This document shows, in pieces, positions 26,755 through 36,803 of a stretch of 64,000 bases of DNA. The stretch spans positions 1 to 64,000 of the forward strand of contig CAKSZY010000009.1 in the NCBI GenBank assembly GCA_934526015.1, in the 5' to 3' direction. The notes beneath the pieces were generated by a model. The model saw nothing but the letters and a program-made list of their open reading frames with translations. It did not search any database and was not told the DNA's origin. Every line of letters begins with the position of its first letter. Within the stretch, counting starts at the first letter, position 1. This stretch comes from an uncultured Dokdonella sp. GTDB lineage: Bacteria > Pseudomonadota > Gammaproteobacteria > Xanthomonadales > Rhodanobacteraceae. Made by a program: the position numbers and the translations under genes.

Positions 26755-27237
26755 GTGGACACCGAAGCCGACCTGCACATCCGCCTGGCCGACGTCGATG
26801 ACGATGCCTTCATCCTCGGCCTCGTGCCGCGCTTCGTGGACGGCTTCGAGCTGCCGAAATGGCGGCGGCGCGGAGAGTACCTGGAAGGCATCCGCCGCGA
26901 CCTCGCCCGCCACCTGATCGAGCAACCGGCCGGCACCCACGTGTTCGTCGCCGAGAACGACGACGGCGAACGCGTCGGCTTCCTGCACCTGCACACCAAC
27001 AACGACTTCTTCTCCGGCGCGCCGAACTGCCACATCTCCGACCTTGCCGTCGCCGATGGCCAGGACGGCAAGGGCATCGGCCGCGCCCTGCTCGCCTACG
27101 CCGAACGCTGGGCGCGCGAGCACCGCTGCAAGTACCTCGGCCTGGCGTTGTTCCCCGGCAACGAGCGCGCCCGTGCCCTGTACGAGGAGTTCGGGTTCGG
27201 TGTGGAGGTCGTGAGGATGGTCAAGCCGTTGCGTTGA
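26755..27237 (+). CDS. GNAT-family N-acetyltransferase
   Basis: A 160-aa acetyltransferase with a GTG start 27 bp after the dehydrogenase stop. The acetyl-CoA site is seen in CHISDLAVADGQDGKGIGRALLAYAERWA (Q/R-x-x-G-x-G/A pattern as QDGKGIG), and the C-terminal fold ends LALFPGNERARALYEEFGFGVEVVRMVK, the usual Asn and ALYEKxGF motif. The substrate (small molecule, peptide or antibiotic) is unknown. It is probably transcribed with the dehydrogenase. The gene-free repeat region begins right after it. Confidence 0.9.
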   Translation: MDTEADLHIRLADVDDDAFILGLVPRFVDGFELPKWRRRGEYLEGIRRDLARHLIEQPAGTHVFVAENDDGERVGFLHLHTNNDFFSGAPNCHISDLAVADGQDGKGIGRALLAYAERWAREHRCKYLGLALFPGNERARALYEEFGFGVEVVRMVKPLR

Positions 27238-27318
27238 ACGGGTTGGCCGCGGGGCGGCGGGGATGGCACGCCTGTCTCGGCGTCGGCTCTTCGCATTCTC
27301 TTGATGTTTCGAACCTCG

Positions 27319-27655
27319 GTTCCGCTCACTTCGGCGTCGCGCGAGACCGTCATCTTGGCGAAGGCCGGGATTCAGCTTCTTGCCTTGTCTCTTCACACTC
27401 TCTTGGATGCGGTGAACCACATGTTCCGCTCGCCTCGGCGGCGAGCGACACCGTCATGCCGGCGGAGGCCGGCATCCAGCTCCTTGCCTTGGCACTTCGC
27501 GCTCTCTTGGGTGTGTTGAACCACGGGTTCCGCTCGCCTCGGCGGCGAGCGACACCGTCATGCCGGAGGAGGCCGGCATCCAGCTCCTTGCTTTGGCACT
27601 TCGCGCTCTCTTGGGTGTGTTGAACCACGGGTTCCGCTCGCCTCGGCGGCGAGCG
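27319..27655. repeat. 104-bp tandem repeat (left arm of the palindrome)
   Basis: A block starting GTTCCGCTCGCCTCGG recurs at 27319, 27423, 27527 and 27631 with an exact 104-bp period; the first unit is diverged and the last is cut at 27655. Each unit also carries a GTCATGCCGG-type short palindrome. The same units recur in inverted orientation after 28174 (starts mirrored at 28198 and 28302). The reading frames across them are repeated peptide noise. Confidence 0.9.
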
Positions 27656-27691
27656 GGTTACTTTCCTTTGTCTCGTCAAAGGAAAGTAACC
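27656..27691. repeat. left hairpin, 15-bp perfect arms
   Basis: GGTTACTTTCCTTTG - TCTCGT - CAAAGGAAAGTAACC. It is AT-richer than everything around it and marks the boundary between the tandem units and the inner arm. A mirrored copy is at 28138-28173. Confidence 0.9.
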
Positions 27692-27870
27692 AAAGGAAAG
27701 ACGACCCCGGCATCCGCGCCGATCGGGCGTTGCCCGATCGGTACCCTGCGGTGCTCGCCGCCCAGCGGCCGGCGAACAACTCGGCCATCCATGGCCTCAG
27801 ACAGTTCGCCTTTCCCCGCTGGCCGGCTCCGCTCCTCGGCGCTTCTGCAGGGGTGGGTAGGTCAACAGCC

Positions 27871-27925
27871 AGAGCAACGGCAACGGCAACGGCAACAGCA
27901 ACGGCAACGGCCAAAGCAACAGCAT
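27871..27925. repeat. hexanucleotide repeat near GGCAAC units
   Basis: A run of GGCAAC units with some AGCAAC variants lies at the very centre of the large palindrome. Such a tract may have arisen by slippage at the tip of a cruciform. It does not belong to a recognisable gene. A short poly-C tract (about eight bases) follows near 27973. Confidence 0.7.
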
Positions 27926-28137
27926 GTGCGTTTGCCCTGCTCTTGCCCTGCTCTGGCTCTGCTATTGACGTTCCCCCCCCTCAGTCGCGCCGAGGAGCGC
28001 AGTCAGACACCGGGGAAAGGCGAACTGTTTGAGGCCATGGATGGCCGAGTTGTTCGCCGGCCGGTGGCTGGCGAGCACCGCAGGGAACCGGGCGGACGCA
28101 GTCCGTCCGGCGCGACTGCCGGGGTCGTCTTTCCTTT

Positions 28138-28173
28138 GGTTACTTTCCTTTGACGAGACAAAGGAAAGTAACC
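28138..28173. repeat. right hairpin, mirrored copy of 27656-27691
   Basis: GGTTACTTTCCTTTG - ACGAGA - CAAAGGAAAGTAACC, with arms identical to the left hairpin and a loop that is its reverse complement. It lies symmetrically about the axis at 27914.5. Inverted 104-bp units follow to the right. Confidence 0.9.
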
Positions 28174-28478
28174 CGCTCGCCGCCGAGGCGAGCGGAACCC
28201 GTGGTTCAAAGCACCCAAGTGAGAGCGAAGAACCAAAGCCAGGAGCTGGATGCCTGCCCAAGCCAGAATGACGATGTCGGGCGCCGCCGAGGCGAGCGGA
28301 ACCCGTGGTTCAACACACCCAAGAGAGAGCGAAGAACCAAAGCCAGGCGCACTTGTCCGGCCTTCGCCAGGATGACGGATGTTGCAAAAACGCCATCGAC
28401 TTGGTCTATGCTGCGGCAGCTTCGCAAGCCGGCCGCGCCCGCGCATGCCGCGGATCCGGCCCGAACGAGGAGGATCGA

Positions 28479-29072
28479 ATGCAGGCTGTCGCACGCACGA
28501 TCGGTGACATCCACGCCACGCGCGTGCTCTCGCTCGATGCGAGCGGGCGCATCATGGACTGGATTTCCTGGCAGGACGCGACCTGCCTGTACGTGCGCGG
28601 TGCCGTCGCCTGGACGCTCGGCGAGCCCTGCCTGACCATCCACGGCGGCACCAACCGCCTGTCCGGACAGCAAAGCGTCCTCGAACTCCACCCGATCGTC
28701 GCCAGCACCGGCCACGCGCGCCTGCATGGCATCGACCCCGCGCCGGCGCTGACCAATGCCGCCCTGTTTGCCCGCGACCGCATGCTCTGCATGTATTGCG
28801 GAAACCACTTCCCGCGCGGCGAGCTCACCCGCGACCATGTCGTGCCGATATCGAGAGGTGGCCGCGACAGCTGGCAGAACGTCGTCACCGCCTGCCTGCA
28901 CTGCAACGTCCGCAAGGGTTGCCGCACGCCGCAGCAGGCGCACATGCCGCTGCTCGCCGTGCCGTATCGGCCGAGCTGGGTCGAACACCTGATCCTGTCG
29001 AACCGCAACATCCTTGCCGATCAGATGGAGTTCCTCGTCAACCATCTGCCGAGGGACCGGCGGCCGAACTGA
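28479..29072 (+). CDS. HNH endonuclease family protein
   Basis: A 197-aa protein with a GAGGAGG ribosome site before ATG 28479. Residues about 105-155 form an HNH_5-type module: CMYCGNHF and CLHCN as the zinc-binding pairs, and [24 protein letters not shown] as the DH...N...catalytic core. The N-terminal 95 residues, a probable beta-rich domain, have no recognised function. Homologues are stand-alone housekeeping genes in Lysobacterales, not parts of restriction systems, and no methylase or defence partner is adjacent. A possible -10 (TATGCT) lies at 28407-28412. Confidence 0.88.
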   Translation: MQAVARTIGDIHATRVLSLDASGRIMDWISWQDATCLYVRGAVAWTLGEPCLTIHGGTNRLSGQQSVLELHPIVASTGHARLHGIDPAPALTNAALFARDRMLCMYCGNHFPRGELTRDHVVPISRGGRDSWQNVVTACLHCNVRKGCRTPQQAHMPLLAVPYRPSWVEHLILSNRNILADQMEFLVNHLPRDRRPN

Positions 29073-29182
29073 GGGGCTTGCCCGCGCAACGCCACCGTCG
29101 CGCCCGGTCCGGTCAGGCCGGCTTCCTTGCTCCGCCAGCTCCGAAGGCCGAAAATGACGGTCTGTTGACGGCTGTGCCCCTG

Positions 29183-31075
29183 ATGATCGACCCCATCCGC
29201 TATCCGCGCCTCGCGCGCATCGAGACACCGGCCGACCTGCGCCGCTTCCCCGAAACCGAACTCGGCGAGGTCGCCGGCGAGGTGCGCGAGTACCTGATCG
29301 AGTCGGTCGCCTCGTCGGGCGGTCATTTCGGCGCCGGTCTCGGCGTGGTCGAACTGACCGTCGCCCTGCACTACCTGTACGACACGCCGGACGACCGCAT
29401 CGTCTGGGATGTCGGCCACCAGTGCTACCCGCACAAGATCCTCACCGGACGCCGCGACCGCATCACCACGATCAAGAAGAAGGACGGCCTCGCGCCGTTC
29501 CCGCGCCGCGACGAAAGCGCGTACGACACCTTCGGCGTCGGCCATTCCTCGACCTCGATCGGCGCCGCGCTCGGCATGGCGATCGCGGCGAAGCGCAATG
29601 CCGATCCGCGCCGCATCGTCGCCGTGATCGGCGACGGCGCGATGACCGCCGGCATGGCCTTCGAGGCGCTCAACCATGGCGGCGACCTCGCCCCGAACAT
29701 GCTGGTGATCCTCAACGACAACCAGATGTCGATCAGCGAGAACGTCGGCGCGCTGACCAAGATCCTCGCCCGCCTGATGGCCAGCCGCACGCTCAACCGC
29801 CTGCGCGAGGGCAGCAAGCGCATGATGCGCCGCGACGGCCACGCCTGGCGCTTCCTCAAGCGCTGGGAGGAACATGCCAAGGGCATGTTCATGCCGAGCA
29901 CGCTGTTCGAGGAATTCGGCTTCCACTACACCGGTCCGGTCGACGGCCACGACATCCCGCAGCTGCTGCACGCCCTGAAGACCCTGCGCGAACTCGACGG
30001 CCCGCAGTTCCTGCACGTGATCACCACCAAGGGCAAGGGCTACGCGCCGGCGGAACGCGCGCAGATCGACTACCACGCGGTCGGCCCGTTCGATCCGGTC
30101 AAGGGCCTGACCCGCAAGGCACCCGGCAAGGCCACCTACACCGACATCTTCGGCGACTGGCTGTGCGACATGGCGGCGGCCGATCCACGCCTGCTCGGCA
30201 TCACCCCGGCGATGCGCGAAGGCTCCGGTCTGGTGCGCTTCTCGAAGGAATACCCCGAGCGCTACTTCGACGTCGGCATCGCCGAGCAGCATGCAGTGAC
30301 GCTCGCCGCCGGCATGGCCTGCGAAGGTGCCAAGCCGGTCGTGGCGATCTACTCGACCTTCCTGCAGCGCGCCTACGACCAGCTCATCCACGACGTCGCC
30401 CTGCAGAATCTCGACGTGCTGTTCGCCATCGACCGCGGCGGCCTCGTCGGCCCGGACGGCGCGACCCATTCCGGCAGTTTCGACCTCTCGTACCTGCGCT
30501 GCATCCCGAACATGGTCGTCATGGCGCCGGCCGACGAGGCCGAGTGCCGGCGCATGCTGAGCACCGGCTTCCACCACCAGGGCCCGGCCGCGGTGCGCTA
30601 CCCGCGCGGCAGCGGCACCGGTGCCGCGCCTGGCAGCAACCTCGACACGCTGCCGATCGGCGAGGCCGAACTGCGCCGGCGTGGCGAGGCGATCGCCGTG
30701 CTCGCCTTCGGCGCGATGGTCGCCCCGGCCGAAAAGGCTGCCGCGGCACTCGGCGCGACCGTCGTCAACATGCGCTTCATCAAGCCGCTCGATGCCAGGC
30801 TGGTGCTCGAACTCGCGCGCACGCACGCGGCGATCGTCACCGTCGAGGACAACGCCATCATGGGCGGTGCCGGCGCAGGCGTCGGCGAACTGCTGGCCGC
30901 GCACGGCATCGTCCTGCCGCTGCTCCATCTCGGCCTCGCCGACAGCTACCTCGAACACGCCAGCCGCGAGGAACTCCTCGCCGAATCCGGCCTCGACGCC
31001 GCCGGCATCGAAGCCTCGATCCGCGCGCGCTTCGCCGCCTTGATCCCGCCGACGGTCATGCGCAGCACCGGCTGA
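29183..31075 (+). CDS. dxs: 1-deoxy-D-xylulose-5-phosphate synthase
   Basis: A 630-aa thiamine-diphosphate transketolase-like enzyme: pyruvate plus glyceraldehyde-3-phosphate to DXP, entry of the MEP isoprenoid pathway. The catalytic-proton His is in [23 protein letters not shown]/Mg binding is in [15 protein letters not shown]...LNDNQMSI; the glutamate of the pyrimidine domain is in [34 protein letters not shown] and RYPRGSG follow. Start chosen at 29183 ([10 protein letters not shown]); a GTG nine bases earlier is possible. The 110-bp gap after the HNH gene suggests its own promoter. It converges on prmC with 34 bp between. Confidence 0.96.
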   Translation: MIDPIRYPRLARIETPADLRRFPETELGEVAGEVREYLIESVASSGGHFGAGLGVVELTVALHYLYDTPDDRIVWDVGHQCYPHKILTGRRDRITTIKKKDGLAPFPRRDESAYDTFGVGHSSTSIGAALGMAIAAKRNADPRRIVAVIGDGAMTAGMAFEALNHGGDLAPNMLVILNDNQMSISENVGALTKILARLMASRTLNRLREGSKRMMRRDGHAWRFLKRWEEHAKGMFMPSTLFEEFGFHYTGPVDGHDIPQLLHALKTLRELDGPQFLHVITTKGKGYAPAERAQIDYHAVGPFDPVKGLTRKAPGKATYTDIFGDWLCDMAAADPRLLGITPAMREGSGLVRFSKEYPERYFDVGIAEQHAVTLAAGMACEGAKPVVAIYSTFLQRAYDQLIHDVALQNLDVLFAIDRGGLVGPDGATHSGSFDLSYLRCIPNMVVMAPADEAECRRMLSTGFHHQGPAAVRYPRGSGTGAAPGSNLDTLPIGEAELRRRGEAIAVLAFGAMVAPAEKAAAALGATVVNMRFIKPLDARLVLELARTHAAIVTVEDNAIMGGAGAGVGELLAAHGIVLPLLHLGLADSYLEHASREELLAESGLDAAGIEASIRARFAALIPPTVMRSTG

Positions 31076-31109
31076 CCCGGAAGTCGACTCCGACCCGGGT
31101 TTTCATGGA

Positions 31110-31937
31110 TCACGTGCGGGCGCAGGTCACGCGCTCGCGTTGCTCGAGGTCGCGCGCGGTGGCGATGTCGAGGTAGTCGTGGTCGGCCAACAGGCCACGC
31201 ACGGCAGCGCCTTGGTCGTGACCGTGTTCGACGAGCAGCCAGCCGCCCGCTTCGAGGTGGTCGCGCGCCTGCGCGGCGATGGCGCGGATCGCGTCGAGGC
31301 CGTCGTTGCACGAGGCGAGTGCCGATGCCGGTTCGAAGCGCAGGTCGCCTTCGCCGAGATGCGGATCCCCCGCGGCGATGTAGGGCGGATTGGAAACGAT
31401 CACGTCGAAGCGCTGCGCGCCGAGTGCCGCGCACCAGTCGCCTTGCGCGAAGGTGACCTGGTCGAGGCCGAGGCGCCGCGCATTCGCCCGGGCGACGGCG
31501 AGCGCGCCAGCGCTCGCGTCGGTGGCGACGATGCGTGCCTGCGGCCGCTCGCTGGCGATGGCCAGGGCGATCGCGCCGGAGCCGGTGCCGAGATCGGCAA
31601 CGGCGCACACAACGTCGGCGGGAATGCGTTCGAGGGCGAGTTCGACGAGGCGCTCGGTTTCGGCACGTGGAATCAGCACGTCGGCGGTGACTTCGAGATC
31701 GAGCGTCCAGAAGCCACGCGTGCCGGTCAGGTAGGCGACCGGTTCGCCGCGGCGACGGGCGGCGACGAGTCGCTCGAAGCGTGCCTGTGCATCCGCATCG
31801 ACCTCGTCGTCCGCATGCGCGAACAGCCACGCGCGCGTGCGTCCGAGCGCGTGCCCGAGCAGCAACTCGACCTCGTGGCGTGTGTCGCTGCCACTGCCTG
31901 CCGTGGCCGAAGCGAGCAGTTCGCGAACCCTGGCCAT
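31110..31937 (-). CDS. prmC: release-factor glutamine methyltransferase
   Basis: A 275-aa SAM methyltransferase that methylates the GGQ glutamine of RF1/RF2. The N-terminal helical domain (1-75, with [20 protein letters not shown]) is followed by [16 protein letters not shown] (about 113-128) and the diagnostic VSNPPYIA (181-188). The start codon lies 5 bp after the stop of the large membrane-protein gene, so the two are cotranscribed, which is unusual, since prmC normally follows prfA. No prfA is in the window. Confidence 0.95.
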   Translation of the reverse strand: MARVRELLASATAGSGSDTRHEVELLLGHALGRTRAWLFAHADDEVDADAQARFERLVAARRRGEPVAYLTGTRGFWTLDLEVTADVLIPRAETERLVELALERIPADVVCAVADLGTGSGAIALAIASERPQARIVATDASAGALAVARANARRLGLDQVTFAQGDWCAALGAQRFDVIVSNPPYIAAGDPHLGEGDLRFEPASALASCNDGLDAIRAIAAQARDHLEAGGWLLVEHGHDQGAAVRGLLADHDYLDIATARDLEQRERVTCART

Positions 31938-31942
31938 CCGCC

Positions 31943-34900
31943 TCAGGCCTGCGGCGGCGGTGGCGGCGGAAGATCGATTGCGGCGGCGGGCTTCGGCGCG
32001 CGCCAGGAACGCCAGTAGCCGCCCTCCATCCACGCACGGAATGCGGTGCGCAGCCAGCCGACCACAGCCCAGGCGAGCCACAGCGCCCACACCAGCATGA
32101 CCAGGTTGTAGACCCACAACGGCAGCGAGACGACCGCCGCCACCGGCAACACGCCGCGGCTGCGGTCGGCGAACCAGTGCAGCGCGCGCGCATGCGAACC
32201 ATGGCCACTGACGACCATGTCGGGTTCGCCGAGGAGACCGTTGTGGATGCTTGCGAACAGGCACAGCAAAGCGACCCCGGTCAGCGCGACGAGGCCGAGC
32301 TGGGCGAGGTTGAACGCCCAGTTCTGCAGCGACGGCACCCGCCGGCGCCATTCCAGCGCAAACAGCCAGGCAACGACGAAAGCCAAGGCGATCCACGAGA
32401 ACGTCGAGAAACCGAGACCCAGCAGCAGCCAGTGATGGAAGCGCAACGGCGAATGCCGCCAGCGCGACAGCAGCCAGGCCAGCACGACCATCACCGCCAG
32501 CTCGCCCCAGAACAGGATGGCCGGACCGACCGCGGGCCCCGACGCCGCCAGCAGCCAGCGGTCGTGCGGCAGGTTCGCGTGCAGGTCGATGTTGGCGGCC
32601 GGCAGGCCGAGGTCGACGACCGGCGTGCTCGCGCGCCACGACATCGCCGCATTGTCGCGGAAGCGGATACCGACAACCTGCAGGCCCGGACGCACCGGCA
32701 GGCTCAGCTTGCCGTCCTTGAGACGCACCGGCGTGGTCTTGCCATCGATGTCGACCCCCATGACCTCGACGTCCGCCGGCAGGGCGATCACCTGTTCGCC
32801 ACCCTGGCTCGCGCGCAGGTCGAAGCGCAGTTCGTGGGTGCTGGCACGCTGGCCGAAACGGCTGCTCAGGCCGACCTTGTCGAGTGCGCGCGTGGCGCCC
32901 TCCACGGCCGACGGCTTGCCGATGGTGACGCGCAGGGTCTCGCCCGGCAGCGGATGGAACTCGAAGCGGCGATAGTCGTTGCCGGCATCGATGGAACCCG
33001 ATTCCGGCACGCCCTCGAACTCGACGTGCCAGGTCGGACTGACCAGAAAGCGCCAGACCTCGACATGTTCGCTCAGTGCCGGCGCGGTCATGCTCAGCGC
33101 GGTGGTCGGGTCGAGGGCGGAAGACCACTGCGCCGAGCCGGCCCGGCTCGGGATTGCCATCGTGAGCCGGCCTTCGCGCACGCGCAGGCCAGGAGTGCCG
33201 ACCCGCTCGCCGGCGAGGATCGGCAGGTCGATGGTGAAACCGCCTTCGCGCGGGGCGAGTCGTTCCACCGTGGTTTCGATGCGCCAGTCGAGATCGAGAT
33301 CGATCTCGCGCACGACGCGCACGAACGGCGGGAACTGCTGGGCCGCGGCGAGCGGACGTGCATCGGCCCCCTCGCGCAGCCGCACGAGGGTCAGGGTTTC
33401 GGCAAGCAGGCGCTGCTCGGCGATGCCGCTGGCCTGCCAGCCTTCGCCGGCGAAGGCGAGCCGCCGCGGCGGCAGGCTGAAGGCGAGATCGATCTTGTCG
33501 GCGCTGGCGGCGAACACGAGTTCGACCCGGTGCACGCCGGGAGGCACGGCGAGCCACGGCGCCTGGCCGATCCGCACGAGGGCGTCGCTGGCAACGCCAT
33601 CGACCGACACCGCGCGCAGCACCGCCGCCGCATCGTCGTGCGGCAACGGCACGGCGACGCGCTCGAGCGCATGCACGTCGAGGGCAACGCGCACCTCGTC
33701 GCCGCGTGCGCGGACTTCGGCCGCGGCGATCGACGCGCAATTCGGCACGCATTCCGGCGCTTCCACAAGGCGCTGGCGCAGTTGCTCGAGAAGGCCGTCC
33801 GCAGGCAGCGCCTGGGCCATCGTCGGCGCCACCGGTGCGAAGGCCAGCACGAGCACCGCCAGCGCGGCCGGGGCGGCGGCCGATCGCTCGATGCGGGCGC
33901 GCGCGACGACGGTCTGCTGCACGATCCGCCACAGCAACCAGCCGAGCAGGCCGACCAGCAGGATGCGCAGGCTGCGCACCAGCCACGGCCGCGCGATGAC
34001 GAGATCGACCTGCTGGGCCGGCAGCACCGGGCCGCTCCAGCTCAGCGTGTAGACGCTGCCGATGCGCCAGCCCGGCTCGCCGGCACCGGTCTGCATGACC
34101 GTGCTCTGGCTGAACTTGCGGATCTGGTCGACGTTGCGCTGGCGCTCGACGTTGGCGATGCGCGAGCCGGTGACGACGACCCGATCAAGGCTTTCCGCGG
34201 TACGCCCGCCAGCGGCCGGCGCAGGCAGCGCCTTGGCGGCGCTTGCGGCCTCTTCCTCACGCAGGATGGCGACCGGTTCCGCCGGCGGCGGTGGAGGCTG
34301 CAGGGCGACGTTCGCCTCGAACATCCTGGCGACGCTGCCGGCGCGCATGCCGATTTCGAGTTGCGGATACAGGGCCTGGCGCACCTGCTGCGCGGCAAAC
34401 GGCAGGGCGATGAAGACGAGTACGACGACCGCGCCGATGCGCAGCCAATGGCCGGCGCGGGCGAGGCGGCCGGCCGGCAACGCGCGGGCGACGAGGGCGA
34501 GAGCGCAGACGACGAGCAGGCTCCAGCGCGGCGCCGACGGTTCCTGCCAGGCCAGCACGAGATAGAGCGCAGTCACCAGCGCACCGATCCAGCCGAACAG
34601 GCGCAGCGCCAGCAGGCTGATGATGGCGGCGAGGAAGACGTCGAGCAGGGTCCAGCCCGACAGCCAGCTGCCGTTCGCACGGTCGCTGCCGGGCGCGGCG
34701 ATCAGGCGATGGCCGTAGGGAAGATGCAGGGTCGTGGTGACCTGGTCGAACACCTGCTGCCAGCCGGCCACCGGCAGGCTGCCGCCGGCTTCGGCGATGC
34801 GCACGCCGGCCCGCAGGTCGACCTCGGGCGTGCGCCATTCGATGCCGCTGGAGCCCTCATCGCCGCCGCGCGTGACCAGCAGCGATTCGGCCTCGCCGTC

Positions 34901-36085
34901 GACGCCGCTCTCGGCACGCTGCAGCGCGTACGGCGGCACCACGTCGAAGCGCCAGCCGGTCTGCATCTGTCCGCTGATGCGATCACGGGCGAACCCGCCC
35001 GCGCCGGAAAAATCGAGCCAGACCTCGCGCTGCAACACCAGCCGGTTGGCGTCGTCGCCGGCGTTGCCGCGCGAGCGCTCCTCGATGACGAGGCGGTCGC
35101 CGTTCTCGAGGGCGAAGGCCGGCAAGGCCTGCCATCCGCCCGGCACATCGGCCTGCTGCGGATCCACCTGCAGCGCACCGCCGATGCCGCTAGTGCGCAG
35201 GTTCGGCTGCGCGGCGTAACTCCAGATTTCCTGCGGCGGCCAGTTCGCCTCCGGCAGGCGCGCAACCAGGGTCGACATCGGCGCGGTCGCGCGTGCGCGC
35301 AGCACGAGCGTGTCGCTGCCGGGCTGCACCTGCACGAGCAGCATGCCGCGCTCGTCGAGGCGCGCCGGCCAGCCGCCGCTGTCGAGCGAAAGCGGAACGA
35401 ATCCTTCGGGCAGGGCCGGCCCGAACGCTTCCTCGCGCGCCTGGCCGGCGGCGTTGATGCGGATCTCGGTGGTCAGTTCGCCGGGGATGCTGTCGCTGTA
35501 GCGACGGAACACGCGCAGGTCGACGCTGTCGGCCTCGACCGGACCGCCGGCGACGCGACCGAGGGTCAGCGCATGGCCGTCGCGCTGCACCGGCACCACC
35601 GCCTTGCCGTCGACGCCGAGGGCGACGCTGGCGATCAGGGGCGGAACCCGCAGCGACTGTGGCCGCCGCTCCCAGTCGAGGCGCGCGCGCAGTTCGTGGG
35701 TGCCGGCGGCGAGATGGACCATCGGCCCGCCGCGATCGACCACTGCGACCGCGCGCCCGTTGGCGAGCACCTGCTGCGGCCAATAGCGGGCATCTCCCGG
35801 CAACGGCACCCAGCCCTCCACCTCGAGCCGCCAGCGCTGGACGACGGTGGCGCCGCGCGCATCGGCGTCGAGCTGCAGGATGCCGGGCCAGATGCAGGCG
35901 AAATCGTCGCGTCCGCGCGCCTGGCGACCGGCGATCAGCGGACAGGCGCGGAATTCCTGGTCCTTCAGCACCCATGCGCGCCACGGTTCGAGCGGCGCCG
36001 GCACCGCCGCGTCGGCGGCATGCGCCGGGATCGGCGCAACGGTGATGCAGGAAAGCAGGATCGCGATCAGCAGCCATGCACGCAT
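31943..36085 (-). CDS. 1380-aa exported multi-domain membrane protein, function unknown
   Basis: A very large protein starting at ATG 36085 behind a GAGGG site (a TTG five codons earlier is weaker). It has a signal peptide ([23 protein letters not shown]). A beta-rich extracytoplasmic region (to about 475) contains repeated patterns of the type L-x-W-x-R and VVPVQRDG. A first membrane cluster follows (about 480-570). A Pro-rich loop leads into [18 protein letters not shown] (about 633-648), a phrase that otherwise marks TonB-dependent receptor plugs in this order. Then come another helix, a second large beta-rich domain, and four or five C-terminal helices (about 1175-1340) before a poly-Pro end. 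No family is recognised. It may bridge the inner membrane and periplasm. prmC follows after 5 bp. Confidence 0.75.
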   Translation of the reverse strand: MRAWLLIAILLSCITVAPIPAHAADAAVPAPLEPWRAWVLKDQEFRACPLIAGRQARGRDDFACIWPGILQLDADARGATVVQRWRLEVEGWVPLPGDARYWPQQVLANGRAVAVVDRGGPMVHLAAGTHELRARLDWERRPQSLRVPPLIASVALGVDGKAVVPVQRDGHALTLGRVAGGPVEADSVDLRVFRRYSDSIPGELTTEIRINAAGQAREEAFGPALPEGFVPLSLDSGGWPARLDERGMLLVQVQPGSDTLVLRARATAPMSTLVARLPEANWPPQEIWSYAAQPNLRTSGIGGALQVDPQQADVPGGWQALPAFALENGDRLVIEERSRGNAGDDANRLVLQREVWLDFSGAGGFARDRISGQMQTGWRFDVVPPYALQRAESGVDGEAESLLVTRGGDEGSSGIEWRTPEVDLRAGVRIAEAGGSLPVAGWQQVFDQVTTTLHLPYGHRLIAAPGSDRANGSWLSGWTLLDVFLAAIISLLALRLFGWIGALVTALYLVLAWQEPSAPRWSLLVVCALALVARALPAGRLARAGHWLRIGAVVVLVFIALPFAAQQVRQALYPQLEIGMRAGSVARMFEANVALQPPPPPAEPVAILREEEAASAAKALPAPAAGGRTAESLDRVVVTGSRIANVERQRNVDQIRKFSQSTVMQTGAGEPGWRIGSVYTLSWSGPVLPAQQVDLVIARPWLVRSLRILLVGLLGWLLWRIVQQTVVARARIERSAAAPAALAVLVLAFAPVAPTMAQALPADGLLEQLRQRLVEAPECVPNCASIAAAEVRARGDEVRVALDVHALERVAVPLPHDDAAAVLRAVSVDGVASDALVRIGQAPWLAVPPGVHRVELVFAASADKIDLAFSLPPRRLAFAGEGWQASGIAEQRLLAETLTLVRLREGADARPLAAAQQFPPFVRVVREIDLDLDWRIETTVERLAPREGGFTIDLPILAGERVGTPGLRVREGRLTMAIPSRAGSAQWSSALDPTTALSMTAPALSEHVEVWRFLVSPTWHVEFEGVPESGSIDAGNDYRRFEFHPLPGETLRVTIGKPSAVEGATRALDKVGLSSRFGQRASTHELRFDLRASQGGEQVIALPADVEVMGVDIDGKTTPVRLKDGKLSLPVRPGLQVVGIRFRDNAAMSWRASTPVVDLGLPAANIDLHANLPHDRWLLAASGPAVGPAILFWGELAVMVVLAWLLSRWRHSPLRFHHWLLLGLGFSTFSWIALAFVVAWLFALEWRRRVPSLQNWAFNLAQLGLVALTGVALLCLFASIHNGLLGEPDMVVSGHGSHARALHWFADRSRGVLPVAAVVSLPLWVYNLVMLVWALWLAWAVVGWLRTAFRAWMEGGYWRSWRAPKPAAAIDLPPPPPPQA

Positions 36086-36149
36086 GAGGTTCCCTCGCAA
36101 AGGTCGGCAGGTGGCGATGCAACGCAGCGACGGTGTCGCCGGGGTTCGC

Positions 36150-36701
36150 TCAGGCGGCGAGCAGACGCCAGCCCTGCTCGATGCAGGCCAGCACGAAACC
36201 GGCCAGGAAGAACAGGTAGCTGTAGCGCAGGTAGCGGTACTTGTGATGGCGAAGATAGGTGCCGAGCGAGTAGATGTCGGCGACCCAGGTCGAATACGGC
36301 ACGCCGCCCGGCATCAGCACGCGGTTCATCTCGGCGAGGTAGCGCTCGCGCGGGAGCTCGGCGAAATGGCCGAAGAACAGCAGGTTGAAATGCGGCGGCA
36401 GCTCCTCTTCCTTGAGCCGGATCGGCCGGTATTTCGGCAGCACGGCGAGGATCGCCAGCAACAGGGCGACGAGGGTGAAGCCGGCGAGGATCAACACCCC
36501 GGTGCGCAGTTCCGGATCGTTGATGCGCCCGAGCGAGAGGGTGAGGACGATCGAGGACACCGTGATGATGATGTTGGCCTTGGTGTCCGCCATCGCCGAC
36601 AGCTGCACGTGATGCTGCTGGGCCGTGCGCAACACGTTGTCGGCCGTGTTGCGCTCGGGGATGTCCGCGTAGCTCAGCGGGGCCTTCGCCGGGTCGACCA
36701 T
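36150..36701 (-). CDS. PycTM/DUF5706-like membrane protein (orphan)
   Basis: A 183-aa protein with two adjacent membrane helices (about 43-59 and 67-88) and a third near the C-terminus (about 160-178). The opening, NVLRTAQQHHVQLSAMADTKANIIITVSSIVLTLSLGRI, is the hallmark of DUF5706, the PycTM effector family of Pycsar defence, where cCMP or cUMP binding leads to membrane damage. The middle (FFGHFAELPRERYLAEMNRVLM...YSLGTYLRHHKYRYLRYSYLFF) also matches. No pyrimidine cyclase is adjacent: neighbours are the 1380-aa protein and an S9 peptidase. It is therefore either an orphan effector or a family member with a housekeeping role. Confidence 0.82.
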   Translation of the reverse strand: MVDPAKAPLSYADIPERNTADNVLRTAQQHHVQLSAMADTKANIIITVSSIVLTLSLGRINDPELRTGVLILAGFTLVALLLAILAVLPKYRPIRLKEEELPPHFNLLFFGHFAELPRERYLAEMNRVLMPGGVPYSTWVADIYSLGTYLRHHKYRYLRYSYLFFLAGFVLACIEQGWRLLAA

Positions 36702-36803
36702 GCCTGGGTTCCGTCAAGATGATCGGCGCATCTTACTGCGACGCACGCGCCGGCGGCGCGCAACCGCGGCAGGCCGGGGCGATCCGGCCGCCGCGGCGCT
36801 TGC

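Larger units (their letters stand above)
27450..28379. repeat. near-kilobase imperfect palindrome centred near 27914
   Basis: The sequence left of about 27830 is repeated in inverted orientation right of about 28000 with a common axis at 27914.5: the two 36-bp hairpins, the 104-bp units beside them, and the inner blocks (AAAGACGACCCCGGCA; CGGCGAACAACTCGGCCATCCATGGCCTCA; CAGTTCGCCTTTCCCC) all mirror each other. The inner arms differ at scattered positions. The whole stretch 27238-28478 has no credible gene. It is probably a dispersed, non-transposing element, perhaps two inverted copies of one repeat unit. Confidence 0.85.

Noticed and set aside
27319..27655. CRISPR array
   Set aside because: The whole 104-bp unit is repeated with no variable spacers, and no cas gene is nearby.
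27238..28478. Several open frames in the repeat region
   Set aside because: They repeat with the 104-bp units and change with the palindrome; no start signals or conserved motifs.
28479..29072. Defence or restriction role for the HNH nuclease
   Set aside because: No methylase, helicase or other defence genes adjacent; neighbours are housekeeping genes.
31781..36388. Very long plus-strand open frame (1535 codons) opposite the 1380-aa gene
   Set aside because: A shadow of a GC-rich real gene: rich in Arg/His/Ala/Gln, no domains, and the minus strand has signal peptide, helices and a ribosome site.
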